From: Ectothiorhodospiraceae bacterium
GTDB taxonomy: Bacteria > Pseudomonadota > Gammaproteobacteria > Nitrococcales > Aquisalimonadaceae
Direction of reading: 5' to 3'
Length of the DNA: 53,459 nt
NCBI GenBank assembly: GCA_007117515.1
Contig: SKGQ01000022.1
Location: 1 to 53,459 of the forward strand
The notes beneath the pieces are model-generated. The model did not search any database, was not told the DNA's origin, and saw only the letters and a list, made by a program, of their open reading frames with translations. Position numbers and translations under genes: made by a program. Each line of letters opens with the position of its first letter. The first letter of the stretch is position 1. This document shows, one piece after another, positions 25,565 to 34,091 of the stretch.

Positions 25565-27880
25565 ATGAGTGAGTCATCCAGTCAGGCCGGTACCGCAAGC
25601 GGCTCCGTCCGCAGCCTGTTGCCGAGCGGTGCCGCCCGTGCCCGTCTGCGGCGCTGGCGCGGTGCCAAGGATTTCATGGCGAAGGTTCTGGTCGCCACCT
25701 TCGGCGTTGCCGTGGTCGGCGCGCTGGCACTGATCTTCATCTATCTGTTCAGCGAGGTCATGCCGCTGCTGCAGTCCGCGGACAGTGATGCACGGGCCAG
25801 CTATGCCGCCCCTGGTGGCGACGATGTCGGCACAGTGCACGTTGCGTCCAACCGGCATCGGTCTCTGGCGGTGCGTTTCACCGACGATCGTCGTGCGGTG
25901 TTCTTCGTGCCGCTGACCGGTGAGGTGACCAAGTCCGTGGATCTACCTCTGCCGGAGGACAGTGAAGTCACTGCGCGGGCGCAGGCAGAGCCTCGGACGC
26001 GGATTTCCGCGTATGGGCTCGACAGCGGTGAAGTGCTGATCGTCGAGCAGGTTTTCGATGAGCGTTTCGAGGGTGGTGAGCGGCACGTTGACGGGGATAT
26101 CCGCTTTCCGAGGGAAACCGAGGACGGGCCCCTGCTGGATATTGCCGGCGATGGCACGGCTGTCAGTCAGCTCGCGATCCAGCGGGGTTCTGGTGGTACC
26201 CAGCTTGCCGTGGCGCTGGCGGATGGTCGCCTGGAACTGATCAACTTCGAGGAAACCACTTCGTTCATGACCGGCGAGTCCACCGTCGAGGTCAAGCGCT
26301 TCAGCCTGGATAAGCCGCAGGACGTCACCATTACCCGCATGTTGCTGGACATTACCGGTCGCGTAATGCTGGTCGGCGACGATTCGGGCCAGGTGCACTA
26401 TTACAACATCGCGCGGCCGGAGAACGCGCGGCTGGTCAACACCCGGCATGTGCTGGAAGCGGATGATGCAGAGGTCTCCGCGATGGAGTTACTGCTCGGC
26501 TCACAGTCGTTGATCGTCGGTGGCACCGACGGCAGCGTGAGCCAGTGGTTCCTGGTGCGTGATGACGACAACGTGCGCCGGCTGACCCGGGTGCGTGGTT
26601 TCGATGGCCATGGCGCGCCGATTCGCACCATTGCGCCGGAATACGGCCGCAAGGGTTTCGCGACGGCGGATGAGCAGGGTGAGGTCAAACTGCATTACTC
26701 GACCTCGGAACGCACCCTGATGCAACGCCAGGTTGCCGACGGCAAGTCGGTTCACACCCTGTCGTTCGCGCCGCGGGCGAACGCCCTGTACGCCGTCGAT
26801 GCCGACGAGCAACTGCACGTACTCGATGTGCGCAATGAGCACCCGGAGGTGTCGGTGGGGGCGCTCTGGAGCAAGGTCTGGTACGAGGGTCGCTCCGAAT
26901 CCGATTATGTCTGGCAGTCGTCCTCGGCCACCGATGAATTCGAACCCAAGTTTTCGCTGGTGCCGCTCACCGTGGGCACGCTGAAGGCAGCCTTCTACGC
27001 CATGCTGTTCGCAACGCCGCTGGCGATCATGGGCGCCATCTACACCGCCTACTTCATGTCGCCGCGCATGCGCACGACGGTGAAACCCACCATCGAGATC
27101 ATGGAGGCCCTGCCCACGGTCATCCTCGGTTTCCTGGCCGGCCTCTGGCTGGCGCCGTACGTCGAGGCCAATCTGCCGTCGGTGTTCTCCATCCTGTTGC
27201 TGGTACCGCTCAGCATGCTGGTGTTCGCCTTCCTCTGGACTCGCGTGCTGGGCAGTGCCGTCAGACGCGTGATTCCGGACGGCTGGGAAGCGGCGTTATT
27301 GATTCCGGTGGTGCTGCTGGTCGGTTGGTTCTGCGTTTCCATGAGCCCGGTCATCGAGAATCTGTTTTTCTCCGGAGACATGCGGCAGTGGTTGACCGAT
27401 GTCGGTATCACCTATGACCAGCGCAACGCCCTGGTGGTGGGTATTGCCATGGGCTTTGCCGTGATCCCGACCATCTATTCCATCTCCGAGGATGCCGTTT
27501 TCAACGTGCCGAAGCATCTGACCCAGGGCTCCCTTGCGCTGGGCGCGACGCCCTGGCAGACCATGGCCAAGGTGGTGCTGCTGACAGCCAGCCCCGGGAT
27601 CTTCTCGGCGGTGATGATCGGCTTCGGTCGCGCCGTCGGCGAGACCATGATCGTGCTCATGGCCACCGGCAACAGTCCGGTCGTCAACTTCAATATCTTC
27701 GAGGGCATGCGCACGCTCTCCGCCAACATTGCGGTGGAAATGGGCGAGACCGCAGTCGGTGGCACCCACTACCGGATCCTGTTCCTGGCGGCCCTGGTGC
27801 TGTTCATTCTGACTTTCGTCCTGAACACCGCGGCGGAACTGGTGCGCCAGCGCCTGCGCCGCAAGTACAGCTCACTTTAA
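25565..27880 (+). CDS. pstC: Phosphate ABC transporter permease PstC (long form)
   Basis: 771 aa, against about 320 for E. coli PstC. After a first membrane helix (residues about 37-62) comes a roughly 390-residue extracytoplasmic insertion rich in beta strands and WD/propeller-like turns (VHVASNRHRSLAVRFTDDRR, LSFAPRANALYAVDADEQLH). The canonical permease domain follows from about residue 465 (LKAAFYAMLFATPLAIMGAI) and contains the ABC-coupling EAA loop LTQGSLALGATPWQTMAKVV. Long PstC proteins with such an insertion are known in Pseudomonas and relatives. The stop codon TAA is part of the TTAA at the end of the following palindromic element. Confidence 0.94.
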   Translation: MSESSSQAGTASGSVRSLLPSGAARARLRRWRGAKDFMAKVLVATFGVAVVGALALIFIYLFSEVMPLLQSADSDARASYAAPGGDDVGTVHVASNRHRSLAVRFTDDRRAVFFVPLTGEVTKSVDLPLPEDSEVTARAQAEPRTRISAYGLDSGEVLIVEQVFDERFEGGERHVDGDIRFPRETEDGPLLDIAGDGTAVSQLAIQRGSGGTQLAVALADGRLELINFEETTSFMTGESTVEVKRFSLDKPQDVTITRMLLDITGRVMLVGDDSGQVHYYNIARPENARLVNTRHVLEADDAEVSAMELLLGSQSLIVGGTDGSVSQWFLVRDDDNVRRLTRVRGFDGHGAPIRTIAPEYGRKGFATADEQGEVKLHYSTSERTLMQRQVADGKSVHTLSFAPRANALYAVDADEQLHVLDVRNEHPEVSVGALWSKVWYEGRSESDYVWQSSSATDEFEPKFSLVPLTVGTLKAAFYAMLFATPLAIMGAIYTAYFMSPRMRTTVKPTIEIMEALPTVILGFLAGLWLAPYVEANLPSVFSILLLVPLSMLVFAFLWTRVLGSAVRRVIPDGWEAALLIPVVLLVGWFCVSMSPVIENLFFSGDMRQWLTDVGITYDQRNALVVGIAMGFAVIPTIYSISEDAVFNVPKHLTQGSLALGATPWQTMAKVVLLTASPGIFSAVMIGFGRAVGETMIVLMATGNSPVVNFNIFEGMRTLSANIAVEMGETAVGGTHYRILFLAALVLFILTFVLNTAAELVRQRLRRKYSSL

Positions 27881-28153
27881 GGAAGCGCTGAAGTATGCAC
27901 GCGCCTGCGTTGGAGTCCGCATTTTTCACGAGGCAAGGCGCGCTGCGCAGCGCCGCAGTCATTCTGCGGTCAAGCAGCGCAACGCGGCATTCGGGAAAAA
28001 TGCGGCCCAACCCGAAGGGCCCGGCCGGTTTTGGCCCCTGGCGGCGTTGCGCCACCGGCCCGGTAGACCCACTACCGGACCGTCACCGCGCCTTGCCAGA
28101 TGACCAAAACCGGTCTCGGGCGCAGACGCGGGAATACTTCAGCGCTTCCTTAA
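27877..28153 (+). repeat. Palindromic MITE-like element, copy 2, inside the pst operon
   Basis: A 277-bp element with perfect 19-bp terminal inverted repeats: TTAAGGAAGCGCTGAAGTA (27877-27895) and its complement at 28135-28153. Sub-terminal blocks (CATTTTTCACGAGGCAAGGC on one arm, CGCGCCTTGCCAGATGAC on the other) are shared with the copies at 17181 and 34410. No internal gene. It supplies nearly all of the pstC-pstA spacer and overlaps the pstC stop codon; extensive hairpins in the mRNA are expected. Confidence 0.8.
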
Positions 28154-28187
28154 TCGGTCGACACGGACTCCGAGGCAAGGAAAGGCA

Positions 28188-29855
28188 ATGAATAACTGGT
28201 TCAAGAGCGGAACGCCCTGGGTCTGGCTGAACGCCGGTGCCGTCAGTGTGAGCCTGATCATGGTGGTCGGTCTGTTGCTGATGATTGCGGTCAACGGACT
28301 GGGTCACTTCTGGCCGCAGGCGGTGGTCGAGTTCGACTATGGCGAGGGTGAGGACGCCGGGACTCAAAGGGTTCTGGGGGAAATCAGTCGTTCCGAAACC
28401 ATGACCGCTGCCGCCATGCGTGATGCCGGTTACACGGTGCCCGAGGACCAGACGGTCGTGACACGGCATCTGGTCAAGCGTGGCAACCGCGATGCCACGG
28501 GCCGGGATTTCGTCTGGTACATCGGCGAGAACGCCAGCGAGTTTCGTTATCCGGATAACGCCATGGTGCTGGAGCGGCTGACCTGGGGGGATCTGATCGG
28601 TTACCTCAAGGACTACCGCGAGGGCGGCGAAGTGGTTGCCGAAGGCGAAGCGGCCCGGGACGTCTTTGCCGAACGCCTCGAGCAGACGCGTTCCAGCGTT
28701 CAGGAGATCGAGCGCATCGAGCGCTTCGAGATCGGTGCGGTGAATTACGAGATCGAGCAGATCCGCCTGCAGCAGCGCGCGCTGGAGATCAATCCGCAAC
28801 TGTCTGATACGGAGCGTGCAGAGCAGAGTGCGGTACTGGACGAGCTGCGGGCCGGCTTCGAGGAGCAGTATGCCGAGCTGGAAGAGCGCCGCAACGCCCT
28901 GCGACAGGATGTTCGCCGCTACAGCATCACCGCGGAACTGATGGATGGTCGTGAACAGGAAGTGGTGCTCGCCGATATTGTCCGCGCCACCTGGCCCAAC
29001 GCCATGGGGTTCGGTGCAAAGATCAGTCACTACGGCAGCACGTTCTGGGATTTCGTCAGCGGTTTCCCGCGTGAAGCCAATACGGAAGGCGGCATCCTGC
29101 CTGCGATTTTCGGCACGGTGCTGATGGTGATCATCATGTCCATTGTGGTGACGCCGTTCGGTGTTCTGGCGGCGATCTATCTGCGTGAATACGCCAGGCA
29201 GGGGCCGCTGGTGCGCACCATTCGTATTTCCGTGAATAACCTGGCGGGGGTGCCGTCCATCGTCTTCGGCGTGTTCGGTCTGGGCTTCTTTGTCTACTTC
29301 CTGGGCGGCAGTATCGACCGCACCTTCTATCCAGAGGCGCTGCCCGCGCCAACCTATGGCAGTCCGGCGATCATCTGGGCTTCGCTGACCCTGGCCCTGC
29401 TGACGCTGCCGGTGGTGATTGTCTCCACCGAGGAAGGCCTGTCGCGCATTCCCAGCACCATCCGTCAGGGCAGTCTGGCCCTGGGTGCAACCAAGGCCGA
29501 GACCCTGTGGCGCATCGTCGTGCCGCTGGCCGCGCCGGCGATGATGACCGGGCTGATCTTGGCTGTGGCCCGCGCCGCCGGTGAGGTGGCTCCGCTGATG
29601 CTGGTGGGTGTGGTCAAGCTGGCGCCGAACCTGCCCCTCGACGGCAACTTCCCGTTCCTGCACCTGGACCGGGCCTTCATGCATCTCGGCTTCCATATCT
29701 ACGACGTCGGCTTCCAGAGCCCCAACGTCGAGGCCGGTCGGCCGCTGGTCTACGCCACGGCGCTGATCCTCGTGCTGCTGATCATGATCCTGAACGTGAC
29801 GGCAATCTCGATCCGCAACTATCTGCGCGAGAAGTACAAGAGCGACAGCGATTAG
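28188..29855 (+). CDS. pstA: Phosphate ABC transporter permease PstA (long form)
   Basis: 555 aa, longer than the roughly 300 aa of E. coli PstA. The first membrane helix (residues about 12-36, VWLNAGAVSVSLIMVVGLLL) is followed by a roughly 250-residue periplasmic insertion with a long charged coiled coil (about 165-250, rich in E, R, Q). The permease core starts near residue 300 (GGILPAIFGTVLMVIIMSIV) and includes the EAA loop IRQGSLALGATKAETLWRIV. AAGGAAAGG precedes the ATG and lies outside the palindromic element. It partners with PstC and PstB. Confidence 0.94.
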   Translation: MNNWFKSGTPWVWLNAGAVSVSLIMVVGLLLMIAVNGLGHFWPQAVVEFDYGEGEDAGTQRVLGEISRSETMTAAAMRDAGYTVPEDQTVVTRHLVKRGNRDATGRDFVWYIGENASEFRYPDNAMVLERLTWGDLIGYLKDYREGGEVVAEGEAARDVFAERLEQTRSSVQEIERIERFEIGAVNYEIEQIRLQQRALEINPQLSDTERAEQSAVLDELRAGFEEQYAELEERRNALRQDVRRYSITAELMDGREQEVVLADIVRATWPNAMGFGAKISHYGSTFWDFVSGFPREANTEGGILPAIFGTVLMVIIMSIVVTPFGVLAAIYLREYARQGPLVRTIRISVNNLAGVPSIVFGVFGLGFFVYFLGGSIDRTFYPEALPAPTYGSPAIIWASLTLALLTLPVVIVSTEEGLSRIPSTIRQGSLALGATKAETLWRIVVPLAAPAMMTGLILAVARAAGEVAPLMLVGVVKLAPNLPLDGNFPFLHLDRAFMHLGFHIYDVGFQSPNVEAGRPLVYATALILVLLIMILNVTAISIRNYLREKYKSDSD

Positions 29856-29908
29856 ATCCGACTTCGGCAGGCGGGCCAGGCTCGCCCCACACTGATTGAG
29901 AGAGAACC

Positions 29909-30763
29909 ATGGTGCCAACGATGAAAGATGAGAACCGCGTGCTGACCCACGGCATGGATCCGGCAGCGATGCGTGGCAAAGGCAGCGAGAAGCTGTTGAT
30001 AAGCCGCGAAACTCCGGCCATGGAAATCAAGGATCTGAAGCTCTACTACGGCAAGGAAATGGCGCTGAAGGGCGTGGACCTGACCATCCCCAAGGGTCGC
30101 ATCACCGCTTTCATTGGTCCCAGCGGCTGCGGCAAATCAACCCTGCTGCGCTGCATGAACCGCATGAATGACCTGATCGATATCGCCAGGATCGAGGGTG
30201 AAGTCCTGCTGCATGGCGACAATATCTATGATGCCGGCGTGGACGTCGCGGAGCTTCGACGCCGCGTGGGCATGGTGTTCCAGAAGCCGAACCCCTTTCC
30301 GAAATCGATCTACGAAAACGTGGCCTATGGACTGCGCCTGCAGGGCGTCAAGAATCGTCGGATACTGGACGAGGTGGTGGAGCAGTCACTGCGTCGCGCG
30401 GCCTTGTGGGATGAGGTCAAGGACCGCCTGAACGAGAACGCCTTCGGCCTCTCCGGCGGTCAGCAGCAGCGCCTGGTCATCGCCCGGGCCGTGGCCATCG
30501 AGCCGGAAGTCCTGCTGCTCGACGAACCGGCCTCGGCCCTTGACCCACTGGCGACGCTGAAGATCGAAGAGCTGATGTTCGAACTGAAAGACGAGTACAC
30601 CATCGCCATCGTCACCCACAACATGCAGCAGGCCGCCCGCGTCTCGGATTACACGGCCTTCATGTACATGGGCGAAATGGTCGAGTTCGCCGACACCGAC
30701 ACGCTGTTCACGTCGCCGGCGAAGAAGCAGACGGAGGATTACATTACGGGCCGCTATGGCTAG
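29909..30763 (+). CDS. pstB: Phosphate ABC transporter ATP-binding protein PstB
   Basis: 284 aa. Walker [13 protein letters not shown] (about residues 69-80), Q-loop VFQKPNPFP, signature [14 protein letters not shown], Walker [14 protein letters not shown] and the switch His in IVTHNMQQA are all intact. The N-terminus is about 30 residues longer than E. coli PstB; ATG 29921 is an alternative start with little effect. It powers PstCA import and, with PhoU, signals to PhoR. Confidence 0.97.
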   Translation: MVPTMKDENRVLTHGMDPAAMRGKGSEKLLISRETPAMEIKDLKLYYGKEMALKGVDLTIPKGRITAFIGPSGCGKSTLLRCMNRMNDLIDIARIEGEVLLHGDNIYDAGVDVAELRRRVGMVFQKPNPFPKSIYENVAYGLRLQGVKNRRILDEVVEQSLRRAALWDEVKDRLNENAFGLSGGQQQRLVIARAVAIEPEVLLLDEPASALDPLATLKIEELMFELKDEYTIAIVTHNMQQAARVSDYTAFMYMGEMVEFADTDTLFTSPAKKQTEDYITGRYG

Positions 30764-30777
30764 CGGCCCGTGCGTTT

Positions 30778-30831
30778 TAAGTGTGAGGTTTTAGGTTTTA
30801 CGTAAAACATTAAACGTCAAACCTAAAACGT
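30778..30831 (+). repeat. AT-rich palindromic spacer between pstB and phoU
   Basis: GTTTTAGGTTT (30788-30798) and AAACCTAAAAC (30819-30829) form an 11-bp perfect inverted repeat inside a stretch built from TTTTACGT/ACGTAAAA words. It stands out from the GC-rich flanks and resembles the spacer at 52896-52973. It might act as a terminator-like or mRNA-stabilising hairpin. Confidence 0.6.
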
Positions 30832-30894
30832 TCCCGGAAACTGTCTGGAAATCGTCAGCGATTCAATTCGGTCCAGCCGACCATCGAGGCCACC

Positions 30895-31617
30895 ATGGAT
30901 AAATCCTTTTTTGCCCAACACATCTCCCAGCAGTTCAACGAGGAGCTGGAGGAAATCGTCAACCGGGCCATGGCAATGGGTGGCCTGGTGGAGCAGCAGC
31001 TTGGTGATGCCATGCTCGGCCTGGCCGAGGGTGATATCGGGAGCGCCGAGTTGGTGGTGACCCGGGATTACCAGGTCAACGCCATGGAGGTGGCCCTGGA
31101 CGAGGAGTGCACGCACATCCTCGCACGACGTCAGCCCACGGCCAGCGATCTGCGGTTGGTTATGGCGGTGATCAAGACCATCACCGATCTGGAGCGCATC
31201 GGTGACGAGGCGGAGCGCATCGGCAAGATGGCCCTGCACCTGCTGGAGAAAGATCGCGAACAGAATCCGATGGCCGAGATTGCGGCCCTCGGCGAGTACG
31301 TGCGCCGAATGCTGCATAACGCCCTGGATGCCTTCGCCCGCATGGACACGGATCAGGCGGTACGCACCGCGCAGATGGACTTCAGTGCTGACAGTCAGTA
31401 CGAGGAGGTCATGCGCCAGTTGCTGAAGCGTATGCGCGACGACCCGGAGTCCATACCGCGGATCATGGACATGGTCTGGGCGGTACGGTCGCTGGAACGG
31501 ATCGGAGATCGCTCGCGGAACATCTGTGAGTACGTAATCTACTTCGTGCTTGGCAAGGACGTGCGCCACATCAGTTTCGAGCAGATGGCGGAAGAGGCCA
31601 CCGGCGACAGGCGCTAG
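30895..31617 (+). CDS. phoU: Phosphate signalling protein PhoU
   Basis: 240 aa, all-helical, with two PhoU repeats: DLRLVMAVIKTITDLERIGDEAERI in the first and MVWAVRSLERIGDRSRNICEYV in the second, each carrying the metal-binding E/D-x-x-x-D pattern. It bridges PstB and PhoR, silencing the Pho response when phosphate is plentiful. GAGG precedes the ATG. It follows pstB after a 131-bp spacer that contains the AT-rich palindrome. Confidence 0.97.
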   Translation: MDKSFFAQHISQQFNEELEEIVNRAMAMGGLVEQQLGDAMLGLAEGDIGSAELVVTRDYQVNAMEVALDEECTHILARRQPTASDLRLVMAVIKTITDLERIGDEAERIGKMALHLLEKDREQNPMAEIAALGEYVRRMLHNALDAFARMDTDQAVRTAQMDFSADSQYEEVMRQLLKRMRDDPESIPRIMDMVWAVRSLERIGDRSRNICEYVIYFVLGKDVRHISFEQMAEEATGDRR

Positions 31618-31677
31618 TTCGCACGCCCGCGCTTGACCCGGCCTGCACCAAGCCGAGCATCCGCGGCTCGTAGCTCG

Positions 31678-31801
31678 TAGGGTGCATTAAGCGCAGCGAA
31701 TGCACGCGGTGTGATCCGCCACGATTATGGCAACAGGCTTTCGGCCGAAACGCCGCCAACGGATCACACCGCGCGGGTCCGCTGCGCTTGACCCGCCCTA
31801 C
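31678..31801 (+). repeat. REPIN-like REP doublet
   Basis: The left hairpin is GTAGGGTGCATT, loop AAGCGCAGCG, AATGCAC; the right hairpin, on the opposite strand, is GTAGGGCGGGTC, loop AAGCGCAGCG, GACCCGC. Both begin with GTAG, and the inner flanks GCGGTGTGATCCG and CGGATCACACCGC pair with each other, so the whole unit folds into one large inverted structure. Otherwise the phoU-CDF gap (31618-31861) has no gene. The same two arms occur at 17299-17463. Confidence 0.78.
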
Positions 31802-31861
31802 GCCTCTGAATATCCGCCGGGGTTTTGTGGGGCGCGGACGCGGGAATTGCCCGGCGTTTTA

Positions 31862-32821
31862 TTATTCCCGGTCCAGGGAGATGTCGCGGTAGGAGCGCGG
31901 ATCCTCCACCGGCTCCAGGTGCGTGATGACGCTGGCGCCGTTGAAGCGATCCTGGATGGCGGTTTCTATGGCGTCGGCGACATCGTGGCCGCGTTGCACG
32001 GTCCAGTCTCCCGGCATCAGCACATGCATGGAAATAAACCGCCGGGCCCCGGACTGCCGCGTCCGCAGGGCGTGGAAATCCACGTCATGGCGTCGACCGT
32101 AGTGGTCAAGAATGCGCTGGATTTCGGCAATCTCGTGCTCATCAAGCGCACTATCCATCAGGCCGTTCACCGAGCGGATAAACACCTTCCAGCCGGTGTA
32201 ACTGATGTTGGCTGCCACCAGCAGCGCGATCAGCGGGTCAACGATATACCAGCCGGTGACCGCCACCACGGCCACGCCGCCGATGACGCCCACCGAGGTC
32301 CAGACATCGCTCATCAGGTGATGGCCGTCCGCCTCCAGCGTGATCGATTCCTCGCGTCGTCCGGCTCCAAGCAGGACCCGCGCGGCGATCAGATTGATCA
32401 GGGTGGCGACCACTGACAACGCCAGGCCGACGACCGGCATTTCAATGGGTTGCGGGTCCAGCAGGCGGTTCACGGCAATCACGGTGATGCCGACGGAGGC
32501 TATCAGGATGAGCGCGCCTTCAAGGCCGCTGGAGAAATACTCCGCCTTGTCGTGTCCATACTGATGATCGTGATCCGCGGGTCGCGCGGCGATACCCAGC
32601 ATTACCAGTGCCATGATGCCGCCGGCAAGATTGACCACCGATTCGGCGGCGTCGGACAACAGGCCTACCGATCCGGTCAGCCACCAGGCGAGGGTTTTCA
32701 GCGCGATCACCAGCAGCGAGGCCGCGATTGACAGCCAGGCGAAGCGCACCAGCGCCCGACGTCGTTTCAGACGGGCTGAGTCCTGCGAGTCATTGACGCC
32801 GGAACGGCTTTGTTGCTGCAT
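31862..32821 (-). CDS. Cation diffusion facilitator transporter (FieF/CzcD family)
   Basis: 319 aa and six membrane helices; exports divalent metal (Zn, Fe, Mn or similar) in exchange for protons. The A-site motif in helix 2 is LLSDAAESVVNLAGG and in helix 5 HHLMSDVWTSVGV. DHDHQYGHDKAEYFSSGLEG is the conserved loop of the family. The C-terminal cytoplasmic domain has DFHALRTRQSGARRFISMHV. Substrate cannot be fixed from sequence; the DAxES form differs from the HxxxD/DxxxD pairs of classical zinc exporters. Divergent from the IalB-like gene. Confidence 0.9.
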   Translation of the reverse strand: MQQQSRSGVNDSQDSARLKRRRALVRFAWLSIAASLLVIALKTLAWWLTGSVGLLSDAAESVVNLAGGIMALVMLGIAARPADHDHQYGHDKAEYFSSGLEGALILIASVGITVIAVNRLLDPQPIEMPVVGLALSVVATLINLIAARVLLGAGRREESITLEADGHHLMSDVWTSVGVIGGVAVVAVTGWYIVDPLIALLVAANISYTGWKVFIRSVNGLMDSALDEHEIAEIQRILDHYGRRHDVDFHALRTRQSGARRFISMHVLMPGDWTVQRGHDVADAIETAIQDRFNGASVITHLEPVEDPRSYRDISLDRE

Positions 32822-32963
32822 GGTCTTCTAGTGGACTGAATGCGTTACGGCACAATACCAAGGATGTATCGTGCGGAGTCGTTTTTGCCGAGGTTTCAGA
32901 AAAGTGTACCAGTTCAGTCCTATTTGGAATATCAACAGGGATTCAGTACGGGGGCAGTATTCA

Positions 32964-33536
32964 ATGAAAAGCATCTCAATGCGTCTTGCGCTGGCCGCTT
33001 CGCTGGCCATCTTCGGTCTGGCGCCGGCTGTTCACGCGCAACAGGATTTTTCGTCCGACGTCGGCCAGACGGAGGGCACCATTCCGGACCGCGAGCGGGA
33101 TCAGGGGGAACTCGAACGGTTCGAAGACTGGAACGTCTATTGCGAGGATTTCGAGGAGGACGGCGAAACCATCCGTGCCTGCGAGATGCTGCAGCGGGTA
33201 ACGGTGGAGGAAACCGGCGAAATCATCATGGAGGTCGTGGTCGGTTACATGCCGGATCGGGGCATGCCGATGGCCCTGTTCTCGGTGCCGCTGGGTATCC
33301 GTCTGCAGCCGGGCCTGGAGTTGCAGGTCGATGATAATGAGCCGGTGCGTATCGGCGTCGACATCTGCGGCGCCGATGGTTGCATGGCCTCGATGCTGTT
33401 CGATGATGACATGTTGCAACAATTTCGCCAGGGTGCCGCTGGCACCGTGACCATCCGTGATGCCCGCAACCAGACCTTCGATCTGCCGATCTCGATGATG
33501 GGTTTCACCGCCGCCCTTGACCGGATCATGGAGTGA
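32964..33536 (+). CDS. Invasion-associated locus B (IalB) family protein
   Basis: 190 aa exported protein. The ATG at 32964 gives a signal peptide ending GLAPAVHA before QQDFSS; the longer frame to 32871 is not plausible. The mature protein has WNVYCEDFEEDGETIRACEM and VDICGADGCMASMLFDDDML, the four-cysteine pattern of IalB proteins. Despite its name the family is widespread in non-pathogenic Proteobacteria and its role is unclear. Its stop is immediately followed by the PCuAC start (8 bp), so the two are an operon. Confidence 0.85.
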   Translation: MKSISMRLALAASLAIFGLAPAVHAQQDFSSDVGQTEGTIPDRERDQGELERFEDWNVYCEDFEEDGETIRACEMLQRVTVEETGEIIMEVVVGYMPDRGMPMALFSVPLGIRLQPGLELQVDDNEPVRIGVDICGADGCMASMLFDDDMLQQFRQGAAGTVTIRDARNQTFDLPISMMGFTAALDRIME

Positions 33537-33544
33537 TTGTACCG

Positions 33545-34033
33545 ATGAGTGTGTTGCTACGTGTTGCTGGACTCTGTTCTGCCCTGGCCTTGCTGACCGT
33601 GGCGTTTGCCCCGGCAGCGGTGGCGGAGGAAATCAGGATCCATGATCCCTGGGTGCGTTGGGTGCCGGAGGTGTCCGAGCGCACCGCCGCGTACATGCGC
33701 ATTGAGGCGCCGGAAGGGGAGCGAAAGATCTTGATCGGCGTCGACAGCCCGCAGTTCGACCGCGCCGAGATCCACGAATCAGTGGATGAGGACGGGCGAG
33801 CTCGCATGGTGCATTGGTCGACCTTGCGAATCCCGGCCGGTGGCGAACGGGTGCTGGAGCCAGGCGGCTACCACATCATGCTGATCGGCCGGCTCGGTGA
33901 CGCCCTGGAGGAAGGCGATGTGGTCGAACTGCAGATGCGTTTCCAGAGCGGCGAGATTCTGATGGTGGACATGCCCGTGTCACGCGATGGCGTGAACGGT
34001 GATGACGATCACGAGCACCATCACCACCACTGA
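33545..34033 (+). CDS. Periplasmic copper chaperone PCu(A)C
   Basis: 162 aa. The signal peptide ends AFAPAAVA before EEIRIHDPWVR. The copper motif H-x10-M-x21-H-x-M is met exactly (HESVDEDGRARM ... GGYHIM). The C-terminal DDDHEHHHHH tail may bind extra metal. Such proteins pass Cu(I) to cytochrome c oxidase Cu(A) or stock copper in the periplasm. ATG 33545 is preferred over GTG 33533 because GGAGTG lies 9 bases upstream. Co-transcribed with the IalB-like gene. Confidence 0.92.
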   Translation: MSVLLRVAGLCSALALLTVAFAPAAVAEEIRIHDPWVRWVPEVSERTAAYMRIEAPEGERKILIGVDSPQFDRAEIHESVDEDGRARMVHWSTLRIPAGGERVLEPGGYHIMLIGRLGDALEEGDVVELQMRFQSGEILMVDMPVSRDGVNGDDDHEHHHHH

Positions 34034-34091
34034 TGGTTGATGGCGTGAACCTGTCCGGCCACACCCCTGAAGCAGGAATGAAGTTTGAATG

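Noticed and set aside
28083-29918. 611-aa minus-strand open frame opposite pstA
   Set aside because: Antisense shadow of a well-supported permease gene; composition is His/Arg/Gln-rich and no motif is seen.
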